Assembly (NCBI GenBank): GCA_900545165.1 | Contig: UQYA01000061.1 | Span: 1 to 11,576, forward strand | DNA from: an uncultured Collinsella sp. | Lineage (GTDB): Bacteria; Actinomycetota; Coriobacteriia; Coriobacteriales; Coriobacteriaceae | Direction: 5' to 3' | Length of the DNA stretch: 11,576 nt | Shown: piece by piece, positions 1 to 6,710 of the stretch | Layout: each line of letters opens with the position of its first letter | Position numbering within the stretch: position 1 is the stretch's first letter | The notes under the pieces: model-generated | Database searches by the model: none | Told to the model about the DNA's origin: nothing | Seen by the model: only the letters and a program-made list of their open reading frames with translations | Made by a program: the position numbers and the translations under genes

Positions 1-731
1 GCGCCGGGAACCATTACGAGCGGACAGTCCAAAAGCTCAGCCGCTATCCTCGTTCCCGCCTCGCGGGGCGTACCAATCGAGAGCTCGCCCAGGAGCACGG
101 CGGCCACCGTTTTCGACGCGCGAACGCTATCCCAATCGGGAACGCAGGTCATAGTAATCCCGTATTCGTTCGCCATGAAACTGCGGCCGTTGCGCAGAGC
201 ATGCTTGGCTTCTGCCTCGGTTAACTTGGGGGCCTCAGGATCAGAATCGCCGATGGCGCCCAGGAAGGCCCGTAATGCCCTGGAGACCTTTCCCGCGGCG
301 ATCATCTCGAGCAAAACCGGGGCCGCGCCCAGGCCGGCGCCCTCATCCGTCACGGCGGGTTCATGCAGAATCGCACGCGAGATTATGGCGGGGTTTGCAC
401 GGAGAAGCTCCAGGGCCACCAACGTACCGGCACTGTGCGCGAGCACGTTTGCCGGAGCGCCAATATGCTCGATAACAGCCTGCAGGTCGGCGGCCTGGGC
501 GGCGAGGTCGTAGCGTCCGTCTGCAGCGTCACCACTCTCGCCACAACCGCGGCGATCGTAGGCAATGACGCGGCAGTCACAGGCGAGCTCGCGGGCGATG
601 GCGTCAAAAAAGACGCCGTCGACGCACGCACCGTGCACGCACACCAAGGCGGGTGCATCGGGCGATACAACCGGGCCGGCATACTCGCGGCAGGCGATCG
701 CGGTGCCCGCATTCTCGACCGTAAAATCCAT
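1..731 (-). CDS. Alpha/beta hydrolase, 3' end cut by window edge
   Basis: The minus-strand frame from the ATG at 731 stays open for 243 codons to the window edge, so the C-terminus is missing. Visible alpha/beta-hydrolase marks are an oxyanion-type HGA at residues 33-35 (CVHGACVDG), the strand-turn YDRRGCGES at 58-66, and the nucleophile elbow AHSAG at 98-102, making Ser100 the likely catalytic serine. A variable helical lid region (about 125-205) follows. The catalytic histidine should lie beyond the edge. The start is supported by a G-rich Shine-Dalgarno (GGGGG, about 7 bases upstream) on the minus strand. The substrate cannot be told from sequence; relatives include esterases, haloperoxidase-like and lactonase-like enzymes. 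No signal peptide is seen, so a cytoplasmic enzyme is likely. It is divergent from the radical SAM gene, separated by 225 bp. Confidence 0.85.
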   Translation of the reverse strand, partial: MDFTVENAGTAIACREYAGPVVSPDAPALVCVHGACVDGVFFDAIARELACDCRVIAYDRRGCGESGDAADGRYDLAAQAADLQAVIEHIGAPANVLAHSAGTLVALELLRANPAIISRAILHEPAVTDEGAGLGAAPVLLEMIAAGKVSRALRAFLGAIGDSDPEAPKLTEAEAKHALRNGRSFMANEYGITMTCVPDWDSVRASKTVAAVLLGELSIGTPREAGTRIAAELLDCPLVMVPG

Positions 732-753
732 GTTGTGCCCCCATCATCAACGC

Positions 754-785
754 CCATCCAGTTGTACATCGGTACGGTTGGATGG
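754..785 (+). other. Possible 14-bp hairpin in the divergent region
   Basis: CCATCCA (754-760) and TGGATGG (779-785) are complementary, and inside them GTAC (764-767) pairs with GTAC (772-775). The three bases between each pair can form G-U wobbles only when the plus strand is transcribed, giving a continuous 14-bp stem with a 4-base loop. It may be an operator for the divergent genes or chance. No protein partner is known. Confidence 0.3.
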
Positions 786-916
786 ACCCGCATTTCCTTA
801 CGCCTTGTTAACAGATTAACTGTACCCGACCCGATACCTTTCATGACGCGGCATCGAAGGCAGAGTTAAAAAACGAAACCTGCAAAGCACAAGCCCGGAC
901 CATACGTTGGAGCCGA

Positions 917-925
917 TGCTATGCT
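917..925 (+). promoter_or_regulatory. Candidate extended -10 of the radical SAM gene
   Basis: TG-C-TATGCT fits an extended -10 (TGN followed by four of six consensus bases). It would give a leader of about 25 bases containing the Shine-Dalgarno site at 942-947. No matching -35 box is visible, so this is tentative. Confidence 0.3.
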
Positions 926-956
926 TAAGGTTAATTGTCTTGAGGAGCTTTTACCT

Positions 957-1733
957 ATGTCTACGTTTCTAAATGCCAGCCCCATCTTTGGGCCCGTTCG
1001 CAGCCGTCGCCTGGGCCTTTCGCTCGGTGTCAACATGATGCCGGCGAGCGGCAAGATCTGCACGTTCGACTGCATCTACTGCGAGAACGGTCTCAATGCC
1101 GAGCGCCCCTGCCACGAATCGTATAACACGGCTGCCGTGGTGCTCGATGCACTCGAGGCCAAATTGCGCGAGATGGCAGCCGAGGGTGAGCTGCCCGATG
1201 TAATCACGTTTGCCGGCAACGGCGAGCCCACCGCCGCACCGGAGTTTCCGCAGGCCATCGCCGGCGCTGTCGCGCTGCGCGACGAGCTTGCCCCAAACTC
1301 CAAGATTGCCGTGCTCTCCAACGGCACGCGCGCCGACCGCCCCGAGGTGCACGACGCGCTCATGATGGTCGACGACAACATCCTCAAGCTCGATACGGTC
1401 GACCCGGCATTTATCCAGCTGCTCGATCAACCCGTTGGCCCCTACGATGTGGAGCACCAGATCGAGACGTTCGCGAGCTTTAACGGCCACGTCATTATCC
1501 AGACGATGTTTTTGACCGGCGAACACCAGGGCAAGCCTCTCGACAATACCGGCGAGGAGTACGTTGGCCCTTGGCTCGCGGCACTCGAGCGCATTCGTCC
1601 GCAGGAGGCGACCATCTACACGGTGGCGCGCGAGACACCGATCGCCGGCCTTGCCAAAGCGGCGCCCGAGGTACTCGACACGATTGCCGCACGCGTGCGC
1701 GCCCTCGGCATTCCCTGCCAGGTGAGCTACTAG
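957..1733 (+). CDS. Radical SAM protein, COG0731 (wyosine-synthase-like) type
   Basis: The 258-residue protein carries the radical SAM cluster motif C-x3-C-x2-C as CTFDCIYC, with Cys35, Cys39 and Cys42 expected to hold a [4Fe-4S] cluster that cleaves S-adenosylmethionine. The N-terminal GPVRSRRLGLSLGVN (12-26) and the GNGEPT segment (88-93) are typical of COG0731 proteins, which are often annotated as wyosine-synthase-related. In bacteria the substrate of this group is not established, so I would not call it a tRNA-modifying enzyme. The start at 957 is chosen because GAGGAG (942-947) sits 9 bases upstream; an in-frame ATG at 921 has no such site. It stands alone, followed by an inverted repeat at 1775-1841 that may end transcription. 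Confidence 0.9.
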   Translation: MSTFLNASPIFGPVRSRRLGLSLGVNMMPASGKICTFDCIYCENGLNAERPCHESYNTAAVVLDALEAKLREMAAEGELPDVITFAGNGEPTAAPEFPQAIAGAVALRDELAPNSKIAVLSNGTRADRPEVHDALMMVDDNILKLDTVDPAFIQLLDQPVGPYDVEHQIETFASFNGHVIIQTMFLTGEHQGKPLDNTGEEYVGPWLAALERIRPQEATIYTVARETPIAGLAKAAPEVLDTIAARVRALGIPCQVSY

Positions 1734-1774
1734 CAAAACCACGCAGCAGCTAGTGCCCGCCATCCCGCCCCATC

Positions 1775-1841
1775 AGTTGCGGTGATATAGTTCCTATTTG
1801 TGCTGTTAAACCGCTTAAATCGGAACTATATCACCGCAACT
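1775..1841. repeat. GTTGCGGTG inverted repeat, copy 1
   Basis: Two perfect 20-bp arms (1775-1794 and 1822-1841) flank a 27-base loop. The arms begin AGTTGCGGTG and contain GATATAG. Related elements lie at 10192-10259 and 11415-11479. The loop contains CTGTTAAAC, also present in the second copy. On the plus strand the right arm is followed by TTT, so it might act as a weak terminator for the radical SAM gene. Its right end reaches the expected -35 region of the methionine aminopeptidase promoter. Confidence 0.85.
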
Positions 1842-1862
1842 TTTATGGACGCATGGGTGGGC

Positions 1863-1868
1863 TATACT
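1863..1868 (+). promoter_or_regulatory. Candidate -10 box of the methionine aminopeptidase gene
   Basis: TATACT matches five of six bases of the -10 consensus and would start a transcript about 20 bases before the ATG at 1894. The -35 position (about 1840) is not consensus and coincides with the end of the inverted repeat. Confidence 0.4.
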
Positions 1869-1893
1869 AGCTGCGGATGAAAGGAAGTTAGCC

Positions 1894-2781
1894 ATGTATG
1901 ACAAAGGACCCGTACCCGGCCGCAACGACGCCTGCTGGTGCGGCAGCGGCAAAAAATATAAGAAATGTCACAGCGCCTTCGACGAGCGCCTCGAGCGCCT
2001 GTGGGAGGAGGGCTGGGAGGTTCTGCCCCGCACGCTCTACAAGACGCCCGCCGATATCGAGGGCATCAAGCGCTCGGCAGCCATCAACGTAGGCGTGCTC
2101 GACTACGTAGGCGAGCACATCGCCGCAGGCATGACCACCAATCAGATCGACCAGATGATCTACGACTACACCGTCGAGCACGGTGGTACGCCGGCCGACC
2201 TCAACTACGAAGGCTACCCCAAGAGCGTATGCACCTCGATCAACGATGTGGTCTGCCACGGTATCCCCTGCGATACGGACGTGCTGCACGAGGGCGACAT
2301 CATCAACGTGGACTGCTCCACGATCCTAGACGGCTACTTTAGCGACTCGAGCCGCATGTTCTGCATCGGCGAGGTCTCTGCCGAGCGCCAGCGTCTTGTC
2401 GACGTCACCCGCGCCAGCGTGGAGGCGGGCCTGGCGGCCGTCAAGCCATGGCTGCCGCTGTCCGTGATGGCCGAAGCCGTGCAAAAGACGGTCGAGGACG
2501 CCGGCTTTAGCGTGGTGCGCGAGTACGGCGGACACGGCATCGGCAAGGAGTTCCACGAGGACCCGTTTGTGGGCTTTACCACCGAGGCACCCGATGTGGA
2601 CACCATCATGGCTCCGGGCATGGTCTTTACCATCGAGCCTATGGTCAATGCCGGAGCGCCCGACATCAAGATCAGCAAGGGCGACGGTTGGTGCGTGCGC
2701 ACCAAAGACGGCAGCGATTCGGCCCAGTGCGAGGTACAGCTCGTGGTGACCGAGGACGGCTACGAGCTGCTGAGCTGGTAG
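1894..2781 (+). CDS. map: Type I methionine aminopeptidase with SEC-C motif
   Basis: This 295-residue enzyme removes the initiator methionine from new proteins. Metal ligands of the pita-bread fold are all in place: Asp140 (INVDCS), Asp151 (YFSDSS), His214 (GGHGIG), Glu248 (FTIEPM) and Glu280 (AQCEV); His122 (CHGIP) matches the substrate-contacting histidine. The first 30 residues form a SEC-C motif, with Cys14, Cys16, Cys25 and His26 as zinc ligands. SEC-C motifs occur on SecA and on some methionine aminopeptidases and are thought to mediate ribosome or partner binding, so cotranslational docking at the ribosome is a reasonable inference. The start follows AAGGAAG (1881-1887) by 6 bases. The gene has its own candidate promoter and a strong terminator, so it is probably a single-gene unit. 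Confidence 0.96.
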   Translation: MYDKGPVPGRNDACWCGSGKKYKKCHSAFDERLERLWEEGWEVLPRTLYKTPADIEGIKRSAAINVGVLDYVGEHIAAGMTTNQIDQMIYDYTVEHGGTPADLNYEGYPKSVCTSINDVVCHGIPCDTDVLHEGDIINVDCSTILDGYFSDSSRMFCIGEVSAERQRLVDVTRASVEAGLAAVKPWLPLSVMAEAVQKTVEDAGFSVVREYGGHGIGKEFHEDPFVGFTTEAPDVDTIMAPGMVFTIEPMVNAGAPDIKISKGDGWCVRTKDGSDSAQCEVQLVVTEDGYELLSW

Positions 2782-2790
2782 CCGTGGATG

Positions 2791-2838
2791 CGCCGGATGC
2801 TGACGGGCACGCTCGTCTTGCATCCGGCGTTTTTGTTT
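2791..2838 (+). terminator. Rho-independent terminator of the map gene
   Basis: Perfect 10-bp stem CGCCGGATGC (2791-2800) with GCATCCGGCG (2820-2829), followed at once by TTTTTGTTT. It lies 9 bases after the stop codon. Confidence 0.9.
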
Positions 2839-2851
2839 GAGCGTTTTGCCT

Positions 2852-2892
2852 GATAAAACCTGCCAAAATAAACCTGTCCCTTTTTGGCAGGT
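2852..2892. repeat. CCTGCC AT-rich hairpin, copy A
   Basis: ACCTGCCAAAA (2858-2868) is complementary to TTTTGGCAGGT (2882-2892) across a loop ending in CCCT. The same element, including the leading GATAAA, recurs at 5124-5166. Here it lies between the map terminator and the Shine-Dalgarno site of the dehydrogenase, so it would fall in the 5' leader of any transcript starting upstream. Confidence 0.75.
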
Positions 2893-2911
2893 CGAGCGGA
2901 GAGGACTGCTT

Positions 2912-3847
2912 GTGAACATCCTGGTCTTGTTGCCCGTCAACGACCGTCATCGCACAATTCTTGAGTCGAGCGCTCCGGGCGAGGACTTTATCTACACGAG
3001 CTCCGACGCCGCCACGCGCGAGCAGGTCGCCGATGCCGACGTGATCTTGGGCAACATCGACCCTGGCATGCTCACGGCATGCGAGCACCTCCAGCTGCTG
3101 CAACTGCAGACCGCGGGCTATGACGATTACCTGGCCGCCGGCACCGTGCCAGCCGACGCCAAGCTTTCCTGCTCGGTGGGCGCCTACGGCCAAGCCGTGA
3201 GCGAGCACATGTTTGCCATGGTCCTTTCCATGATGAAGCGCCTGCCCGGCTATCACGACTTGCAGCGCGAGCATCGCTGGGAGGATTTGGGGTCGGTCAC
3301 CTCGCTCAAAAACGCCAATGTGCTGGTGCTGGGCGCAGGCGATATCGGCGGCCACTTCGCCACGCTATGCCGCAGCATGGGCGCGCACGTCCGCGGCATC
3401 AAGCGCCATCCGCTCGTCTACCCCATTGTGTTTGAGGACATGGACGGCATGGATGCCCTGTCTGAGCGCTTGGCCGAAGCCGACGTCGTCGCATCCTTTA
3501 TGCCGAGCACACCCGAGACCCGCGGCCTGGCAAACGCCGAGTTCTTCGCCGCGATGAAACCGGGCGCCTTCTTTGCCAACGGCGGCCGCGGCGATCTTGT
3601 GGTTGCCGACGACTTGGTTGCCGCTCTGGAGTCGGGACGTCTCGCCGGCGCCGCGGTCGACGTCACCGACCCCGAGCCGCTACCCGAGACAAGCCCACTG
3701 TGGGATGCGCCTAACATGCTCATCACGCCGCACGTCTCCGGCTGGTTCCACCTAGCCGCCACGCTCAATAACGTGGTCGACATCGCCGCGGAGAATCTGC
3801 GTCACCTGCAGGCCAGCGAGACCCTGCGCTGCTGGATCGAACACTAA
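2912..3847 (+). CDS. D-isomer-specific 2-hydroxyacid dehydrogenase
   Basis: The enzyme (311 residues) belongs to the family that reduces 2-oxoacids to D-2-hydroxyacids with NAD(P)H, which includes glyoxylate/hydroxypyruvate reductases, D-lactate and phosphoglycerate dehydrogenases. The Rossmann motif is GAGDIG (141-146). The catalytic triad is Arg226 (GGRGD), Glu255 (DPEPLP) and His274 (PHVSGW). After the second strand of the Rossmann fold, where NAD enzymes usually have Asp, the sequence reads GIKRHP (162-167); these basic residues hint at NADPH use. The start is a GTG at 2912, preceded by GGAGAGGA (2898-2905); an upstream in-frame ATG at 2837 would begin inside terminator and repeat sequence. 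The physiological substrate is not evident. Confidence 0.88.
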   Translation: MNILVLLPVNDRHRTILESSAPGEDFIYTSSDAATREQVADADVILGNIDPGMLTACEHLQLLQLQTAGYDDYLAAGTVPADAKLSCSVGAYGQAVSEHMFAMVLSMMKRLPGYHDLQREHRWEDLGSVTSLKNANVLVLGAGDIGGHFATLCRSMGAHVRGIKRHPLVYPIVFEDMDGMDALSERLAEADVVASFMPSTPETRGLANAEFFAAMKPGAFFANGGRGDLVVADDLVAALESGRLAGAAVDVTDPEPLPETSPLWDAPNMLITPHVSGWFHLAATLNNVVDIAAENLRHLQASETLRCWIEH

Positions 3848-3853
3848 TCTTGT

Positions 3854-3877
3854 TCCGCCGTTCTAACGAACGGCGGA
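3854..3877 (+). terminator. Stem-loop after the dehydrogenase gene
   Basis: Perfect 10-bp stem TCCGCCGTTC / GAACGGCGGA with a 4-base TAAC loop begins 6 bases after the stop codon. No T-run follows, so it may stabilise the 3' end or terminate only weakly. Confidence 0.55.
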
Positions 3878-3989
3878 CCACTCGACGCTGCGACCCCGTC
3901 TGGACGGCAATCTGCCTTTCAATCGTCGGGCATGGCCAGAAGGCCAATGCCCTCCTCTTTCAAGGCACCTTGCTCGCCCAGACGGGCTC

Positions 3990-4076
3990 TCGCTGACTTT
4001 TGTTCAACCTATAGGGACTGGCTGGCGCGGCCCTGCCTGGGGACATTCGCTGACTTTTGTTCGACCTGTGGGGTCT
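3990..4076. repeat. Two imperfect 30-bp direct repeats, 57-bp period
   Basis: 3990-4019 and 4047-4076 both begin TCGCTGACTTTTGTTC and continue with similar ACCT.T.GGG..CT endings, separated by 27 bases. They fill most of the gap between the convergent dehydrogenase and toxin genes. I recall this motif as frequent between Collinsella genes, but did not check. Confidence 0.75.
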
Positions 4077-4084
4077 TCAAATTG

Positions 4085-4576
4085 TTAGAGCGTTGCTAAG
4101 TAATTCTTTGCGTCTTCTACGCTCATTGCGGCGACTGGTGCGTGTGAGCAGAGCTTGACATCGTTGGTGACCAGAAGGTCTGTCTTTGCGCGCATCGCTG
4201 CCGCGATGATTAAATCGTCTTCGTAATCGCTATGGAGCTCACGCTGCTTACTCGCCATCCATATGTCGCTCAGGTCGCAGGGCACGGGCGTAGCAAGTTG
4301 CGACAACACATCAAGACAATCCCATGCGAGTGATGTCGCCGCCGAAGCGGCATCTTGAGACAGCGAACCGCGCTCTCGCCGATACCATGCCTTATGTTCA
4401 CTTGAAATCAAATAGAACAGGTCTTTGGACGATGTCGCCGCATACAGCAAATCCACCTGCGCCGTGCATGCATCGCGTAAAAACTCAATCGCCGCCGAAC
4501 GACCACGTCGTGAGGGAATGAAGTAATCGAGCCACACGTTGGTGTCAACCAAGATGCGCTTTAGAGCCTCACTCAT
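4085..4576 (-). CDS. PIN-domain toxin (VapC-like) of a toxin-antitoxin pair
   Basis: This 163-residue protein has the PIN nuclease layout: Asp11 in ILVDTNVWLDYF (8-19), a middle LLYAATSSKDLFYL stretch (43-56) as in PIN_3 family members, then DYEDDLIIAAAMRAKTD (117-133) and a final TND with Asp139. These acidic residues normally hold Mg2+ or Mn2+ for RNA cleavage. Family members mostly cut tRNA or rRNA and arrest growth when free of antitoxin; the target here is unknown. Its start overlaps the antitoxin's end by 8 bases and lacks a good Shine-Dalgarno, which points to translational coupling that keeps toxin below antitoxin. The dehydrogenase gene is convergent. Confidence 0.87.
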   Translation of the reverse strand: MSEALKRILVDTNVWLDYFIPSRRGRSAAIEFLRDACTAQVDLLYAATSSKDLFYLISSEHKAWYRRERGSLSQDAASAATSLAWDCLDVLSQLATPVPCDLSDIWMASKQRELHSDYEDDLIIAAAMRAKTDLLVTNDVKLCSHAPVAAMSVEDAKNYLATL

Positions 4577-4949
4577 AGAGCCAGCTCATCTCCTCGCCAT
4601 AGCGATCAGCATAGGCGTTCCGTTTGAGCTCTTCGTCGTCCGATGGCTGAGCCCTGACCATATCGATTCCCGACTCACGGCAAGCGGCAGCGAACAGCTT
4701 CGATCCCTGATCCATGAGCTCGAGTTTACGTTTGGCGGCCTTTTCGCGCTCGCGCTGTTCCGCCCGGGCACGACTGGGCAGCAGGATATCCTCGAGCGCA
4801 CCGGGGCGATCGGCCAGCGACGCTGCAAGCTGCCAGAGCGCTCGCACCGCTTGGCTCGGCGTCATACCGGCCCTGGAGAGAGCGGCGTCCCCACTCCTTT
4901 TGAGATCGGCATCGAGACGCACGTTGATCTGAGCGGCTGTTGTGGTCAT
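4569..4949 (-). CDS. RelB/DinJ-like ribbon-helix-helix antitoxin
   Basis: The 126-residue protein begins with a ribbon-helix-helix fold: beta strand AQINVRLD (6-13), helix from about 14 to 27, turn at GMTPS, second helix from about 31 to 46. Dimers of such folds insert the paired strands into the major groove and usually repress their own operon. The middle (59-80) is highly charged and probably helical; the C-terminal half would wrap the toxin. The ATG at 4949 has a near-perfect AAGGAGG Shine-Dalgarno (minus strand, 4954-4960). It is first in the two-gene operon with the PIN toxin. Pairing a RelB/DinJ-type antitoxin with a PIN toxin, rather than with a RelE/YafQ toxin, is a mixed combination known in VapBC-like systems. 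Confidence 0.87.
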   Translation of the reverse strand: MTTTAAQINVRLDADLKRSGDAALSRAGMTPSQAVRALWQLAASLADRPGALEDILLPSRARAEQREREKAAKRKLELMDQGSKLFAAACRESGIDMVRAQPSDDEELKRNAYADRYGEEMSWLYE

Positions 4950-4974
4950 GACCCCTCCTTAATACTTCAAAACT

Positions 4975-5026
4975 ATCATAAAACTCTATGGTAGATACGT
5001 AAAGCATGTATAGCATTGATAAGCAT
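4975..5026 (-). promoter_or_regulatory. Promoter and putative operator of the toxin-antitoxin operon
   Basis: On the minus strand a -35 box TTTACG (5003-4998) and a -10 box TATGAT (4980-4975) are separated by exactly 17 bases. Immediately upstream, and touching the -35, the plus strand has three AGCAT direct repeats at 5003-5007, 5012-5016 and 5022-5026, spaced 9 and 10 bases. Ribbon-helix-helix repressors commonly bind short sites repeated about once per helical turn, so this array is a plausible autoregulatory operator. The binding itself is inference. Confidence 0.65.
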
Positions 5027-5044
5027 TAGCCGTACTCTGTACAC

Positions 5045-5078
5045 AAAAAGCCGCCGAGGCACACTGCACCTCGGCGGC
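5045..5078 (-). terminator. Rho-independent terminator downstream of the M18 gene
   Basis: Perfect 10-bp stem GCCGCCGAGG (5050-5059) with CCTCGGCGGC (5069-5078). On the minus strand it is followed by TTTTT (5049-5045). It would stop transcripts from the M18 gene before they enter the toxin-antitoxin operon. Confidence 0.88.
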
Positions 5079-5123
5079 CACGTATCACAGATCTAGTTCG
5101 GTTTTACCCTTTGCATTCGCCCA

Positions 5124-5166
5124 GATAAAACCTGCCAAAATTAACATCCCTTTTTGGCAGGTTTTA
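5124..5166. repeat. CCTGCC AT-rich hairpin, copy B, containing a stop codon
   Basis: The arms 5127-5140 and 5152-5165 are 14-bp perfect complements built on CCTGCCAAAA. The sequence closely matches copy A at 2852-2892. The TAA stop of the M18 aminopeptidase (5166-5164 on the minus strand) lies at the base of the stem. Read on the minus strand the hairpin ends in TTTTATC, so it can act as a first terminator ahead of the stronger one at 5078-5045. Confidence 0.8.
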
Positions 5167-6549
5167 GAGCTCCACGCTTTCGGCGCCGTTGATGGTTAGG
5201 TTGCGCTCGTAGAAGGCGGTGAGGGCGCGGATGGCGTACATCACGTCGCGCACGCCGCCGGTCTCGTAGCTCGAGTGCATGGCAAGCTGCGGCAGACCCA
5301 CGTCCACGGCATGCATGCTCGCCTGCATATTGGACAGATTGCCAAGCGTGGAGCCGCCGGCCATATCGCTCTTGTTGGCGAAAGTCTGCGTTGGCACGTC
5401 GGCGTCATCGCAAATAGCCTGGAACACCGCGCGGCTAAAGGCATCGGTGCAGTAGTGCTGGTTGGCAGCTTCCTTGATAACGATGCCGCCGTTGAGCACC
5501 ACCTGGTTGCGCGCATCGCACTTCTCGGCGTGGTTGGGGTGCACGGCATGCGCGTTGTCGCAGCTCACGAGCATCGATGCGGCAAGGGCGCGATGATACG
5601 ACTCGTCGTCAAAGCCCAGCGAGCCGTTAATGCGGCGCAGCGCGTCGGCCAAGAACGTCGACATGGCGCCCTGCTTGGTCTCGGAGCCAACCTCCTCGTT
5701 ATCGAAGCAGCAGAAGACCGAGACGTCGTGCGCGTTCTCGGCACCCAAAAATGCCTGCAGCGAGGTGTAGGCGCAGGCCAGGTCGTCGAGCTTGGGCGTC
5801 GAGATAAATTCGTCGGCCCAACCCCAAATGCGCGCATCCTGACGATTAACCAGGAACAGGTCGCGACCCAGAATCTGCTCGGGCTCAACGTCCAGCTCGT
5901 CGGCGATCAGAGCATCAAAGTCGCCCTGCTTAAGATCACCGGCGCTGATAAGCGGGCAAAGGTCGACGGCTCGGTTGGGAGCAAAGCTCTCGTTAACGCC
6001 GCGGTTCATGTGGATAGCAAGGCTCGGGATAATAGCGACCTCGCGCTCGGTAGCGAGCAAACGACTCTCGATACGGTCGCCCTCGCGCACCAGCACGCGG
6101 CCTGCAAGCGCCAGCGGGCGATCGAACCAGGTGTAGTCGATCATGCCGCCGTAGGCCTCGGTGTTCAGGAGCAGCGTCTCGCCTGCGCCGTCGAGCTCGG
6201 GCACGGCCTTGACCTTAAACGTCGGCGAATCGCTGTGCGACGCCGTCAGTTGAAAATGATAGTCGCCGGCAACGCCGTCCTCGCCCCACGTAGCAGCCAG
6301 GTCCTCGCCCACCTTAAAGGCAACAACGCTCGAAGTGTTGCGCTGCGCGTAATAACGCCCGCCCGGCTCGATATCCCACGCCGCGTTCTCGGGCAGGTAG
6401 GTAAAGCCCGCCTCGTCGAGTTCGGCCATAATGGTCGCCGCCGTATGGAACATGCTGGGGCATGCCTCGATAAAGTCGATAAGGTCGTTGGCGGCCTCGA
6501 TATCGTCGGCCGTCACGTACACGCGCTCGGGCGTTTCCTGATCCGTCAT
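5164..6549 (-). CDS. M18 family aminopeptidase
   Basis: The 461-residue protein is a full-length M18 (aspartyl-aminopeptidase-like) metallopeptidase, a two-zinc cytosolic exopeptidase that forms large tetrahedral assemblies and preferentially removes acidic or neutral N-terminal residues. Expected metal and catalytic residues are present: His105 (TASHSDSP), Asp255-Asp256 (KLDDLA), Glu285-Glu286 (DNEEVGSE), Asp331 (SCDNAHAVHPNH) and His425 (LAMHSSYE). The ATG at 6549 is preferred because GGGGAGAG lies just upstream; the same frame extends to 6660 but without such a site. It is divergent from the amidase gene at 6711 and ends in two successive hairpins. With the map gene it contributes to N-terminal trimming and peptide recycling, though the two are not linked in an operon. 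Confidence 0.94.
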   Translation of the reverse strand: MTDQETPERVYVTADDIEAANDLIDFIEACPSMFHTAATIMAELDEAGFTYLPENAAWDIEPGGRYYAQRNTSSVVAFKVGEDLAATWGEDGVAGDYHFQLTASHSDSPTFKVKAVPELDGAGETLLLNTEAYGGMIDYTWFDRPLALAGRVLVREGDRIESRLLATEREVAIIPSLAIHMNRGVNESFAPNRAVDLCPLISAGDLKQGDFDALIADELDVEPEQILGRDLFLVNRQDARIWGWADEFISTPKLDDLACAYTSLQAFLGAENAHDVSVFCCFDNEEVGSETKQGAMSTFLADALRRINGSLGFDDESYHRALAASMLVSCDNAHAVHPNHAEKCDARNQVVLNGGIVIKEAANQHYCTDAFSRAVFQAICDDADVPTQTFANKSDMAGGSTLGNLSNMQASMHAVDVGLPQLAMHSSYETGGVRDVMYAIRALTAFYERNLTINGAESVEL

Positions 6550-6710
6550 GCTCTCCCCTTTCGCTGGGTTGATGGTCCCCTCCAGCATACCCCGCCACGC
6601 CAGCGCCGCACTCTTCATTCCGTGTTTAATCCCGCGCCGCTCACCAAGTTGAGCCATCATGCCCGCGCTCCTTTTGCGACAATTACGCTAACAGGACGAG
6701 AGGAGCCGTC

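Noticed and set aside
383..869. Overlapping open frames on both strands near the left edge
   Set aside because: They are other-frame shadows of the minus-strand alpha/beta hydrolase, which has no stop in the window.
3990..4076. Short CRISPR array
   Set aside because: Only two imperfect direct repeats with one 27-base spacer, no cas gene, and divergence within the repeat.
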